A stretch of 64,000 nucleotides of DNA. Origin: Sorghum bicolor (Eukaryota; Streptophyta; Magnoliopsida; Poales; Poaceae). This document shows, piece by piece, positions 34,982 to 46,247 of this stretch (its first letter is position 1; each line of letters begins with the position of its first letter). The position numbers and the translations under genes are program-made. The notes beneath the pieces were generated by a model. The model worked only from the letters and a program-made list of their open reading frames with translations, ran no database searches and was not told the DNA's origin. Location of the stretch: assembly GCF_000003195.3 (NCBI RefSeq), contig NC_012870.2:16918501-16982500 (forward strand), in the 5' to 3' direction.

Positions 34982-37900
34982 TCAGGAGTTGTTAGTTGCT
35001 GCTCCCTTTTTTGGCTTGGAGTTTTTTGCACGTGCTTGATTTCCATCCTTGGAGCTTGGTCCTGTGGCTTTCCTCTTCCTACCTGCAACTGCCTTTCCTG
35101 CCTTTGTGCATGTGGTTAGTGGTGCAGGTCTTGCTACAGGTTGATTGGAGCAAATGAAAGCACTATCTGGCAATGGCCCCTGAGGCTGAGATAGTGATGT
35201 AGAGTGAGATCCCTGCAGCAAATAAATATGTAATTGCGCAAGCAAATAAATAAGTGGTCTAACACATATTGTAAAAAAAACATTGTTAATATGCAATTGA
35301 TTTTCTGTATATTACCTCCCATAGCATCTGACTCAACAGGGTTGTGCTGGTTTGTGTCATGGACTCAGCCTGGCATTCTTGCCTCAACACCTGATTGATA
35401 GGGTACTCTTGTGGTGGTTGTTCTTGTATTTGGCCTTCCTGGTTTGTTGTAGCCTGTGCAGCTTGTTGTTCAGCTTCTTGTAATGTAGCACGTGTTGTGG
35501 CCACTAATTTTTTTACTTCCTCTGAACTAAAACTCATCTTCTTAAGCTTGCAACCACCAGAATTATGGTTAGCATCTGAACAATATTTACAATGCATGAC
35601 CACACCATGCCTAGTCAGTCTTGGCCCATTCTTTCCTTGCACTTCGTGTGGTTGTTTCCTCCTAGACTTTGGTGGTCTGCCTACTTTCTTCTCATAAATT
35701 GGTGGTAATACTTCAGGCCCATTCACCTTTGCCCACTCAGTTTTATCCTTGCAAGGCCAAATATTGAATCCATATGCATTTTTGAAAGCTTCCACAGAAT
35801 AACAGTTAGCAAGAACACTTTCAGGTGGGATCCTCTCACTTCGCAAGCATGAGATAGCATGACAACAAGGCACCCCTGTTAACTGCCACCTTCTACAGTC
35901 ACATGTCCTAGCATTGATGTCAACTATGTGTTGGTAATCCTTTATCTGCACTTGGAACACACCCTGTCCTGATGGTGAAGCAAAGCACATATTTGCAAAT
36001 TCTGCATTTTTTGCAACTTTTTTCCTAATTTTGGGACAAAAAGCACCTTGTATATGTTTTCCTATCTCTTGCTGCTTACTGTAGTGCCTTGTCATGAGTG
36101 GGCACTTTATCCTTTCCAACATGCTAAGTATTGGCAAGTCCCTAGCTTCTAGAATGTAGCTATTGAATACCTCACAGTTATTGTTCAGCAATATATCGCA
36201 TTTGGGAAATTCAGAGAAGTAAGCCCTTAACCATGTGTTAGGAGGCATCTTCTCTATCCATTGGTAGGCATCCACATTCAAATCTTTCATCTTTTCCATG
36301 TTTCTGGTCCACTGTTGGACTGAAGAAGACCTTGCACATGCCCACAATTGTTTTTTTAGGATTTCCCCTTTGAACTTCTCATTGAAATTAGCATATAAAT
36401 GCCTAACACAGAACCTATGTTCTGACTCAGGAAATACTTGCTTCACTGTTGGGATTAAACCCTGAAACAAGAAACTATTAGACAACCAAAGAACATGACA
36501 AATGTTGGACTACCAAACAACATGACAAATAATTACAATACCTTCTGCTTATCTGTCATTATTGTCCATGGGAATGTATTGTCAATTTGCAGGTCTGCCT
36601 TCAAGGACTCTAAAAACCATTTCCATGTAACAAATGACTCCACCTCAACAACAGCAAAAGCAATAGGGTAAATGCAATCATTAGGGTCCATACCAACTGC
36701 TGTAAGTAGCTGACCTCCAAACTTGGTTTTAATATGGCATCCATCAAGGCAAATTAAGGGCCTGCAGCCAGCAAGAAACCCCCTCTTGCAAGCATCTAGT
36801 GACATATAGCAACTACTAAATAGATTGCCCTCAAGGTTAAGGTAGAAAGAGCTTCCAGGGTTACTCCTCCTCAATTCATTTCCATAATTCCACAAGGAAT
36901 TAAATTGCAGTACCTCATCCCCATGAATAGCCTTCATGATCAATCTTCTCGCTCTAGCAAGTTTGCTCCTTGATGGTGTAAGGTTCCAGTCCTTTTGCAC
37001 TGTCCTTCCAAAACCAGTAATGCTCATCTTGTCATTTGCTCTAAAGGAATCCATATACTTTGCAGCCAACCAATTTGCAGTACATCTCTTCAGAACCCAC
37101 TCTTTTTGGCAATTGTGTACCCCATAGTAAGTCTTAACCACAAAGGAATTGGTCCTAGTGTCCAAAGAAGCATATAGGTTCCATGGGCAACCATCAGCAC
37201 AATGAGCCTTTACCCTTGTCTTGTCATTCCTTGGCATCTTAATTTCAACCCTATTCCTGACACTATACTCAGTGATAGCTTCTCTTACCTTCTGGACAGT
37301 TGGGAACACTAAGCCAACATGAAAGGTTGGGTTTTGCATATCTTCCTCGCTAAAATATGTAAACCTTAGTCTCACTTCACCTTCCCCATCTGATTCTGGA
37401 AGGTCCAAATCTTCATCATCAGTGTTTTCTTCATCACTTCCCTGTATAGGTCTAGATATAGCTAGTGTCTTCAATTTGCTTCCTTTGGCTTTCTTGTTGT
37501 CTTTAACCACATTCACATGAGAAGAAACAAGGTCCTCAAATAGATCTGCATCTCCCTCTTCTATCTCATTATCACTGTCCCATAAAACATCACCTTCACT
37601 CCCACTCTCTGCCTCATTGTCAACAGTTTGATCCACTCTAATGTTCTCCGTATTTGTGTAGAAAACAGGCAACTTTTGTGTAGGATTCTTCTCTGCATAG
37701 TGTGATTTGCATGGGCTAATGACTTTGGGCAATTCAGGCACTGGATTTGCAACAAAATCATCCCAATTAATTTCATCATACAAGTCCTGATGATCAAAAT
37801 ATACTACTAGATTTTTCACATCCTCTGCACATCTTGCCATTACATTGGTGTCAGCATCTAAAAGTATGAGACGGAGACCATCTTGTATTGTCTTTCCTGG

Positions 37901-38335
37901 TAGCAGCCAGTGTACCTTCAAGTTTAGATTGTTCTGGTGGCCTAACTGCTCGCAAAGTCTGAAAACCACAAAGAAGACCACGTATCTGCTTCTATATTAT
38001 CAAACCAAGACACCCTTTCATCCACATATGATCTGAGATTTCCAGAACCAACAAAAAAACCACCATGGTGAATCTCTACTGTGAATACATCTCTACGATC
38101 ACCTACAGAATAGACAAAAAATCAACAAAATAAAGTACATTGCAGTGAAGACAAAAAATGCCAAAACCCTAAAATTTTGCTCCAATTCAACGTCTGGACA
38201 TGTCAAAATCTTGCGTTTCTACCTCATGTGTATCCTCTGAGCATACCAAATCAGATGAATCAAGAAGAGAAAGCACCGATCAAACTCACCGTACACAGGG
38301 GGAGGTGCCCCTTTTGGCCGCAGCGACACAACCAT
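34982..38335 (-). pseudogene. MULE transposase (mudrA-like), one apparent frameshift
   Basis: Five exons on the minus strand: 38335-38290, 38102-37953 (then frameshifted to) 37951-36542, 36461-35316 and 35212-34982. Exon 2 reads VFTVEIHHGGFFVGSGN and DTWSSLWFSDF, then EQLGHQ continues in another frame; one base seems lost at 37952-37953. After that the frame is open. Domains: MuDR N-terminal DNA-binding region (VGLVFPTVQKVREAI, CPWNLYASLDTRTNSF), MULE catalytic DDE domain (LICLDGCHIKTKFGGQLLTA ... VETWKW-like region), SWIM zinc finger (CDCRRWQLTGVPCCH), and a C-terminal CCHC knuckle (CKYCSDANHNSGGC). The tail is basic and ends TNNS-stop. It would excise and move MULEs in the nucleus. Confidence 0.85.
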
Positions 38336-38576
38336 CCTTATAGCCGCAGTGTCACCGCTCCGGTGCTCAGTCGCCCGCCTCTCCTGCTCCGGTAGGGCAG
38401 AGACTCTCGCTGCTCCTAGCGCCCTTGATGTCGTCCCTTCAGTCACCCGCCTTGTAGCCCTCGCCGCCCTCGCCGCAAGTCGTAACGATGAACGCGAAGG
38501 GTCACGAAGGGATGCGGGTGGAATTACAGAACTAAGGGACCTAATTGCAATAACACACCACACCATCTTTGCTTAT

Positions 38577-38688
38577 GGATTTAAACGACACAAAAACTAA
38601 GATTACGGACCTAAGTAGTCGTTTTGAGAGTTTATGGACCGGGGTGACACACCTCAACAAGTATAAGGACCGGGTATGCACTTTGCTC
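38577..38688. repeat. MULE right terminal inverted repeat
   Basis: 112 bp, reverse complement of the left TIR. Followed by the second AATTTTTTA. The GC-rich leader 38336-38520 lies between it and the transposase start. Confidence 0.9.
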
Positions 38689-38697
38689 AATTTTTTA

Positions 38698-38714
38698 AGA
38701 GAGTAAACAGGCCC
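38698..38714. mobile_element. MITE split by the MULE, right end
   Basis: agagagtaaacaggccc completes the MITE that starts at 21933. See that entry. Confidence 0.75.
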
Positions 38715-38980
38715 ACGCCACCATAACCATCCACTGTATGACCGGCTGAACGCACTTATCTGCTGGCAAAAAAAAAAAAAAAAAGCTTCCATCGCGGCCT
38801 TGGCTTGCGGGCGGTACATTGACCAGGCCGGTGTCCGGACACTCGTCCCCTCCGTGATTTATAGAGAGGCCATCACCTCGCTGCTCCTCCTGTACCCGCG
38901 CGCTGCTCGTTAACTTGCCGGACCTCTCTAGATCCATCCCATCCCATCTTGGTGGCTTTGTGAGTGAAGAAAGAAAGAAG
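38715..38980 (+). promoter_or_regulatory. DRM1 proximal promoter and 5' UTR
   Basis: Contains an 18-base A-run near 38768, a TTTATAGAG TATA-like motif near 38857 and a GC-rich leader. It directly abuts the transposon nest. Confidence 0.4.
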
Positions 38981-40375
38981 ATGCTGGACAAGCTGTGGGA
39001 CGACGTGGTGGCGGGGCCTCACCCGGAGACGGGCCTCGAGAAGCTCCGCAAGGCCGCCACTGCCCGCCCCATCCTCATCGACAAAGGTACTCTACTGTCG
39101 TCCTACTCATCGTCATCGTCCAACCTATAATTATAGAAATGAATGAATCCCTCATTGTTTACGTCGTTCGGGAACAAGCATACTGCATGCTCTAGCAGTA
39201 AAATCCTACACAAGTTAATTACCCGCTAATAATTTGCCCGCGCTGCAAGGTTCGTTTCACTGACTGATATAACGTACTGACCACCGTTTTATTTTTCTTT
39301 TTTACTATACTAATAAATAATTAGACGCGGATGCCGGAGCCGCGGGGAGCTACAAGCGGACGCAGTCGATGCCGTCGACCCCGACGACGCCGGTGACGCC
39401 GTCGTCGTCGTCGACGACGACGACGCCGCGGGGCGCCAGCAACGTGTGGCGCAGCGTGTTCCACCCGGGGAGCAACCTGGCCACCAAGGGCATGGGTGCC
39501 AACCTCTTCGACCGCCCGCAGCCAAACTCCCCCACCGTCTACGACTGGTAAGTACTAGTAGCAATAAGCAGAAGCATGCATGCATCATCTCGCTGCCCCG
39601 TCGGTGGCTATGAATCACTTGGTTAATTGCAGATACACCTACAACGTCGGTGTGGCTAGCCACGTGATCTGCTCATTCAACAGCAGATCCAGCATCTAAC
39701 TAATAATTATGAGCCCGTAACTTAAACTATTTTTCGATGATTTATTATGCCGATAAAAATATTGCTAAATAGCTGACGGATTCGACATATAAGTCCAAAC
39801 AAATAGACTCTATAAGCACAAACTTGGGCTGCTGTGCTGCTGCTCTCCCACTCTTCCTCTCATGAGCCCTGTTTAGCTAAATGAATGGTTGATCTTAATT
39901 AGTTTCTGTTACAAGCACCCAGAAAGTTCCATAATCAAGACGATACATGTGCACTGGTGAAGTCAGCACACACACAATATTAAAAAAATAATAATAAGCA
40001 AAAGCAATATGAGATCCACTTAGCCAATAACCATGATTCGCTCACGTGGCATGCCAATCCAGAAGCACGACCGAGAAGAGTGAGACAGTGACAGAGACTG
40101 CTATACTTCACTGTTTGAGTGTTTACTTTGTTGGAACGGATAAGGCCTAAAGGACAAGCACGCTGGTGGCCAGATTTATTTTAGTTAATAATATTAATAT
40201 ACTCCGTATGTATAGTTTCACTAATATAGTACGCAAAAATAATTAAGCTGTGAAAACGATCTAGTTAAACAATGGTGTCATTTGGACTTTAGCAAACAAA
40301 ATATCGTGACACGGAATGTTGTCAATATTTGATTTCAGGCTCTACAGCGACGAGACCAGGAGCAACCACCGTTAG
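38981..40375 (+). CDS. DRM1: Dormancy/auxin-associated protein (DRM1/ARP family)
   Basis: Three exons: 38981-39086, 39325-39547 and 40339-40375, in phase, for 121 residues. The start, [20 protein letters not shown], is the family's hallmark, followed by LRKAATARP, a Ser/Thr/Pro-rich middle ([16 protein letters not shown]), and the conserved [19 protein letters not shown] and [14 protein letters not shown] blocks ending [15 protein letters not shown]. The family is known as an expression marker of dormancy and growth arrest; its biochemical role is unknown. The protein is small and probably disordered. Donors and acceptors are canonical. A TTTATAGAG motif near 38857 could be the TATA box. The gene begins only about 270 bases after the MITE/MULE boundary, so those insertions sit in its promoter. 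Confidence 0.92.
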
Positions 40376-40959
40376 ATCGATCGGATGAGGCCGAGGATGA
40401 TGAAGGGCCCGGCGTCTCTGTCAGGCCATCATGTTTGCTGGTCCTTGTGGTTATCTAAAACGCATGCATGCTCTATTATTATAGTACTTCTGCAGTTCTG
40501 CTGTCGCTGTTGCTGATAAAGACTTTGCCGTTTAATTGTCCTTTATTATGTGTTATTATGGAGTGATGAGTGATATGCAGTCGCTCCTAGTAGTGAGTAG
40601 TGAGTAGTGAGTATTTACTTGGTATAGTACTTGGTCTGGTCAGTTCCTCTGACTCGGCTTGGCCATTCAAGGGGAGCCCTGTTGTTGCTGCTGTTGTGTG
40701 TGTGGTGTGTACTGGCTGTTCTCCATCATCTTGTAAATATTTTGCTTTGGCCAGGGCGTGTACTAGTAACTGTGCCTGTTTCTTCCATTTTAATTTACAA
40801 GTCTTGATGTGTAATAATCACCGGCGCAGCGGCGCTGAGGACATGTATTACAACAAAATTACTCTGCATGGACCCAGACAAGGATTTGTTCTCTCGCTGG
40901 TTAAGCCTAAACATACACACACCATACAAACAGACAGTGGTATTGTATCGATCTATGTA
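40376..40959. other. DRM1 3' UTR and spacer
   Basis: AT-rich with short GTAGTGAGTAGTGA repeats near 40590. No other gene recognised. Confidence 0.4.
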
Positions 40960-43025
40960 GGGCCTGTTTGGAACGCAAGAATGAAAAATACATGAATAGA
41001 AGAAAACACAGATACGGAGATTGAAAAACAGAGCATTGAAAAATACAAGAATAAATAAGAGGTGACGTCAGGAATCCAAAACATAGGAATTGGTACAGGA
41101 ACAATAAAAGAAAAATAGCACTTTCATTAACTAATAAAAAATGATCACATGCGATATTTGAGCTCTACAACTCTCTTTCTGGTCTAGGGTCTAGGGTTCG
41201 TGGACGAAGTCTATGAAGAATTCACCGCTTTTTTATCATTTCTTTTAGTTTTTATCCAGTTATCCTCGTCTCATTGCTCTCTATGGGTGTGTTTGGTTTG
41301 TTTCCTATATGAGCCTGGCCAGTAAAACTAAGCCAGGCTACCTCAAGCCTGCCCTTAGTAAGCCAAGACCTGCTTGTTTGGTTGCATGCGCTGCTGAGCC
41401 TGACTAGGATGAATTCGTGTTTGATTGGTTGATTTGGTTTGTATACAGTTACCTCTTCCTTGGGCCGGTGAGTTTACCTCCTTTGAGACATTTTCTCAAA
41501 CACCTGGCATACACACGCATTGATCTTCCTCCTCCCATCATGCCCAGCTGCAGCCGCAAAAGTTGTACTACGAATCAGCAAACTACCAAGGAAGAGGGGA
41601 CCGAGATTGCAGTCATCGCGGCGAGAATGGCCTCACCTGCGCAGCGGAGAGCCTGGGCACCGGGTGGAGCCTGGTGGCCCACATGACAGGTCCATATGAG
41701 GAAGATGAGCAGGGAGCCGAACGTGAGCAGAAAGACGGTGATGGTGTACGGCAGCGCGCGCGTGTGTCGAGAAGCCTCTGCGGCGGCGTCCTGCATGGTG
41801 CAGCAACGCCCATGCCATGGGCGAGCGCGCGCGTGACGACCCAGGGCCAGGAGTGGTGCGCGCGAATGGCCAAGGCCAAAGGAGGTCCGCGCTGCGGCCA
41901 AGTCCGGGTGCTCCCGCTCCCACGTCGTCGTCCTGTGGCGAGAAGAGAGGGAGCGTGGTCGGCGTCGTGGCGCTGATCATTGGGACCAGCATCAGGTCCG
42001 GCATCCTCACCGTGGGAGGAGCCCATGGCGCTGGAGAAGTCGTGCCTCTGCCTCTGCGGGCGGTGAACGCGGATCTAGACAGTCGTCGCTTCGAGGTCGA
42101 CGACGGCAGCGCCACCGGGTCGATGGCGCCGCACGTCGCCAGCTCCGACGACAGCCTCACCACCTCCTAGTCCCCCTCCCTGGCGTCTGCAGCCTCCTCA
42201 CTGCCGCCGCCGCTGCCGCCGGAGACGGAGCCCGTTCCGGGCAGCTGGTCCGATGCGGTCGGGTCCGCATTGGCGGCCGACTTTGGCTTGCGGCTGCACG
42301 CCGAGCACATGGACGACGTTAGCGCGACGGTGGCGGCCACACCACGAAGAAGGACAACGCGACGAAGAGCGGTGACGAGAACGGCCTGGCGGCTGGCTAG
42401 AGCCTGGCTCAGTTGGGAAGCCCGATTTGGGCTTTCAAAGCTGGTCAGGCTATCTCTGTATGGTTGGTCCAAGTTGGCCATGCCCCAAGCCTTCTTCAAC
42501 CAAACACCCATTTTCTAGCCCAAATGAGCCCTGGCCACATGTGGATTGCAACCAAACACACTCAATGTCTTGCATCTCGCTCATTTTTTGCTGGATCAGT
42601 ATGAGAAAGGATTGAAGCAACGCAATGAGCGGAGTGAGATGGTGGTTGCGTGCTTGCGAGCAGCCATCAAGCTCAGCCGTCGATTCAGAGACCTCCGTTG
42701 ACAGTCAATGGAGGAAAGCGAGATGGGGGCGGGCTATTCATGGCGACGTACACCGGTGATGACGAGACAAAAATATAGATTTTCTGGTTCTATCTCCTCC
42801 CTAATCGGATTTTAATCGCCCAATATTTTCTCGTCTACCTCTTTGCCTCGGGCTTCCACCAAACCTTGAGCTCGAACTGTATTTTTTATTTCCTACGTTT
42901 TATGGAGACGAAGAATCCTTTCCAGAGGAAAGGCTAAGAGTGTTCTTTTTGTTCCAAACGGTGACTGACGTAAGCAAACCATAGGAATCAGTTTCCTTTC
43001 AAATTCATGTGATCCAAACAGGGCC
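40960..43025. mobile_element. Candidate Harbinger-type TIR element with nested insertion and GC-rich cargo
   Basis: The left end gggcctgtttggaacgc pairs with the right end, whose reverse complement reads ggccctgtttggatcac; GTA lies outside each end (40957-40959, 43026-43028). It contains a second TIR unit (next entry). The short duplication makes this tentative. Confidence 0.45.
41285..42562. mobile_element. Nested TIR unit carrying gene-like GC-rich sequence
   Basis: Ends gggtgtgtttggtttg and, reversed from the right, gagtgtgtttggttgc. The middle (41560-42420) is strongly GC-rich, unlike its AT-rich ends. On the minus strand it has a membrane-like run, ITVFLLTFGSLLIFLIW, and a second piece near 42200-42400 (VLVTALRRVVLLRGVAATVA). 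These look like pieces of host genes picked up by a transposon. I do not recognise the parent gene. Confidence 0.4.
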
Positions 43026-43127
43026 GTAATATGTGCGGCAGCAGGGGAATGCGAGATTTATCAGATCACAACATAATGCACCGTGATGGGTAACGGAGCC
43101 CAAGTTTGGCTCTGCCGCTAGTAATAA

Positions 43128-43372
43128 TTATCCGTTGTTTAGTTCCAAAAAATTTTAGAAAATAGAAACTGTAGCACTTTCGTTTGTATTTGACAAATAT
43201 TGTCCAATCATAGACTAACTAGACTTAAAAGATTCGTCTCGTCAATTTCGACCAAACTATGCAATTAGTTTTTATTTTTGTCTATGTTTAATACTTTATG
43301 CATACGTCTAAAGGTTCGATGTGACGGAGAATTTGAAAAATTTTGCAATTTTTTTTGAAACTAAACAAAGCC
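43128..43372. mobile_element. MITE, Harbinger-type family, further copy
   Basis: Ends gttgtttagttccaaaa (left) and gaaactaaacaaagccc (right) with the shared core (AAAAGATTCGTCTCG and TTTAATACTTTATGCATACG). Exact ends and duplication are unclear. Confidence 0.65.
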
Positions 43373-43507
43373 CTAACTAATCACTGAAAAATGATTGCCA
43401 CGTCGTCGTCACTCGTCAGGTTGCCGTGTTGGGCTTGCTGACCGTGACTTTGCCATTTGTAATCGCACTCGGGCACCCGTGAAGATTCGATCGGATCGGC
43501 AAGCTTG

Positions 43508-43635
43508 TTCATTTTCTGTCGAATCTACAAGCTATTTAACAGTATTTTTTTTAATTATTTAATAATATTTTTCTCTCACAATAAATCAGCAAATAGTATT
43601 TTCAATCATAATTTATTAACCAAGCAAATAGACAT
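43508..43635. repeat. AT-rich MITE fragment related to 59991-60085
   Basis: Reverse-complemented, it shares GATTTATTGTG and GAGAAAAATATTATT with the sequence just upstream of SWI2. Ends not defined. Confidence 0.45.
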
Positions 43636-43943
43636 GCTATCTGATCATATCTCGTTAGGGGAGTCGGCTAGCCAGTGGATACTTTCATGAATACTTGTGG
43701 GGTAGTTTTTCAATTATTACCCGTGGGGTAGTGCCATTAAGCTTTCCATAGTGGTGAGTCGATTTTTTATGAAGAGAGATCATGTAAGCTGCAGTAGTGA
43801 GTCGATTTCAAAGATCTACAATGGTGAGTCGACTTTTTCTGTGGGCTAAGCAAATAAAAGATTATTTTGTTCTCTTGAATAAGACACTTGCACAAGCGAA
43901 CTGGTACTTCCTATCCGGTAAAGTTTTCTTTGCCCTCGAAGAC

Positions 43944-44080
43944 ATATGCCCTCACTTTTCTACCTATTGGATTCGCTTTGAGAAGTGTGCAAACACACAT
44001 CTCAACACGAAACTGTTTTGAGATATGTATTTGCACATTTCTCAAAGCGAATCCAATAGGTGGGAGAGTGAGGGCATATG
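43944..44080. repeat. Near-perfect 62-nt foldback (hairpin)
   Basis: Left arm 43944-44005 and right arm 44018-44080 are inverted copies with six differences, all transitions, around a 12-base loop. The core CCTATTGGATTCGCTTTGAG is identical in both arms. Three copies of GTGAGTCGAYTT lie just upstream (about 43752, 43796, 43824). Confidence 0.8.
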
Positions 44081-45441
44081 ACTTTAAGAGTAAAAAAACT
44101 GTGTCTCCTATCCATTCTCTTCTCATCTTCTTTCGTATGAGTATTATTTTAATCGGTATGAATTGATTCATATTTTCTGATCGGTTCCTAACATACTCTA
44201 TGCATCGATTTGCTAAAGGGGTCGCTCCATTACTCGTGCCAATTAAAATATTCTCATGAGTCACTTTAAAAGCACCACTGGAAAAGCCCTTAGTACTAGT
44301 CAATTGACTATTGCTTATCGTGCCATTTGTTTCGAGGACCTTCTTTGCATGTTACATAATGCGGAGGTAAAAATGGATTTTAACAATGCCTAGAATGCTA
44401 AGGTGAAAATAGATTTTAAGGGAACTCATCATATTGTGCATCTAGGTGAAACTAAGGTCTTGTTTAGCCAAACACTTCTAGATAGCTTCAAGCGAAAAGA
44501 AGTTGTCCAAGGGTGCCAAACACAATGATTCTTCGAAGACTTATTTTGCCCGTGATTGTTTTCCTCGCATCGTTTCAACATCAACGCATAATCGCCTTGA
44601 GCCCTGTGTGTTGCTTCCACTTGCTAAAGCCCCACGTCCGCATCCCCTTGCTCGACACTGCTTCTGGATGCTTGGCCCTGCCTCCGTCTCCCTCTCCCCT
44701 CCCTACCACTAGAGCCAAAGCAGCCGAGCTCGACAATGGTTGGTGCCTAGGTGATGCCCGTGAGATGGGAGCAGCGGTGGCTATGGATCTACCTCATCCT
44801 TTGACAATGATGGGGCAAGTGATGACCACGAGACAGGGCAGCAACGGATCTCGTGAGAAGGCACTACGATGGCGACGACATATGGGCATGGACGACATCT
44901 TCCTCGCCAAGCTCCTCCTCTTCCTTGGCATCCTCGTCGGGGCTTGAACATTTGTGTTCTTCCTCCCCTAGAATATGTCATACCAAGCGCTAAGCTTTTT
45001 CTTCGCATGATTCTTGACTACTCGCAATGTGTCCGGTGCTGAAAAATTAATGCTTATGCCAACTAAATCAATGCTAAGAAAATGCCTAAAAACACGACAA
45101 CATTGTGCGTCGACGTGCATGCACCAGATAGACTTGTGTCAGATCCACTATCTTGGTTTTTGGTGCATGAGAAAGCATCTAGTACATGAGCATCGAAGCA
45201 AGAACATGCCTCGGTGTCACCTTTTTTTTTTAACTCAACATCGACCACAATGGTATGACTCAATGCTGAAATAGGAGAAAGAGAGTTTCAATATCGATTT
45301 TTTGCAACGCTGTGGATAGTCTTATAGAAGTTTGTTGTTCAAGTTGTCCAGCTTGGGGTTTAAGGGAGGGCTAGAAAAGTTGTTCCAAACAGGGGCTACG
45401 ATATATGAGATTTGGAATAGCGTTTTAAGTGAAAATGGATA
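44081..45441. other. Intergenic region, unassigned
   Basis: Contains an open frame of 144 codons at 44513-44947 that lacks a family signature and starts without ATG, and a more GC-rich part 44600-44940. It may be a decayed repeat. Nothing is called. Confidence 0.35.
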
Positions 45442-45567
45442 AAAGTTGATATTATCAAGTATGTGGCTTCATGTGATATTTGTCAGAAAGTGACGGTTAA
45501 GCATCAGAAACCTGCTAGGTTTCCAAAATCATTGAAGATTCTTAAGTGCAAATGGAGTAAAGAATAA
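45442..45567 (+). pseudogene. Ty3/gypsy integrase zinc-finger relic
   Basis: A 41-codon piece reads KYVASCDICQKVTVKHQKPA then FPKSLKILKCKW, the end of the HHCC zinc finger and start of the core of a gypsy integrase (usual form: C..CQ..K...H..PAG). Frames on both sides are closed, so only a scrap is left. Confidence 0.65.
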
Positions 45568-46247
45568 TATAAAGAATCGTGTGATTGGATGTCCTCGCTC
45601 TCCGGAAGGATGCTATCGAATATTATCCGACCTACAGTGGTGAAGCTGCGCCCGGTAACAGGTAACTTAAGTTGAAGAAAGAAAAGAACGGATGATAAAA
45701 GGTCTAGAGCGGTATTGGATCTAACAACTTAGGTTATATTTGGTTGAGCTTCTAAAATTGCTTCTACTTTTTTAGAAGCAGCTAATTTCGTGTAATACAG
45801 TTTTAGAAACACTTTGGATCCTGCTTATGGCTTTCTGTTTTTCAAAACGTATAAAAATAGAAAGCCGTTTCACAATTATTTGAAGAAAAACAGAGAGAAT
45901 ATGTTATATACTTATTTTAGCCAAATAATTTACACCCACAAACTAACTATAGCTCATAATAACTTTTTTTCATAGCCCGTAACAGATTTTCCACGAATCA
46001 TAAATCAATGAGTGTGTTTACTGTTTAGTTTTCCATAAAATACAAGATACAAAATATTAAGTAATACTTTGGATGATAAAATATAAAATGTCATATAAAA
46101 TGGATGGATCAAAATCCAGATTTTTTTAGACGAAAGAGGAACTATAAACAACTTCTAAACCCCTGATCAACGTACAACACCCCACATCTCAGCTCTCACT
46201 CTGCCCAGTCAACGGCAGTTCAGTTTTCCTTCACTCCGTCCCGCGGC
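45568..46247. other. Spacer and upstream region of BASS1
   Basis: AT-rich until about 46170, then pyrimidine-rich before the ATG. No clear TATA box chosen. Confidence 0.35.

Larger units (their letters stand above)
22149..38688 (-). mobile_element. Mutator-like transposon (MULE), split by an LTR retrotransposon
   Basis: Terminal inverted repeats of 112 bp, 22149-22261 and 38577-38688, beginning GAGCAAAGTGCATACCCGG and differing at about four positions. Both are flanked by the same 9-bp AATTTTTTA (22140-22148 and 38689-38697), the 9-bp duplication typical of MULEs. Without the retrotransposon it is about 4.6 kb. It carries a mudrA-like transposase on the minus strand close to the right TIR, which serves as its promoter side. 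The left part (22262-22430 and 34365-34980) is non-coding with short GAAGGTGCTG-type repeats. Confidence 0.9.

Noticed and set aside
39310..39663. 117-codon minus-strand frame
   Set aside because: Antisense to DRM1 exon 2; low-complexity and without family features.
43752..43835. Three GTGAGTCGAYTT repeats as a CRISPR-like or regulatory array
   Set aside because: Irregular spacing, only three copies, and a plant nuclear context; more likely subterminal repeats of an unidentified transposon.
44513..44947. 144-codon plus-strand frame
   Set aside because: Starts without ATG, no recognisable domain, and sits in repeat-like DNA; not supported as a gene.
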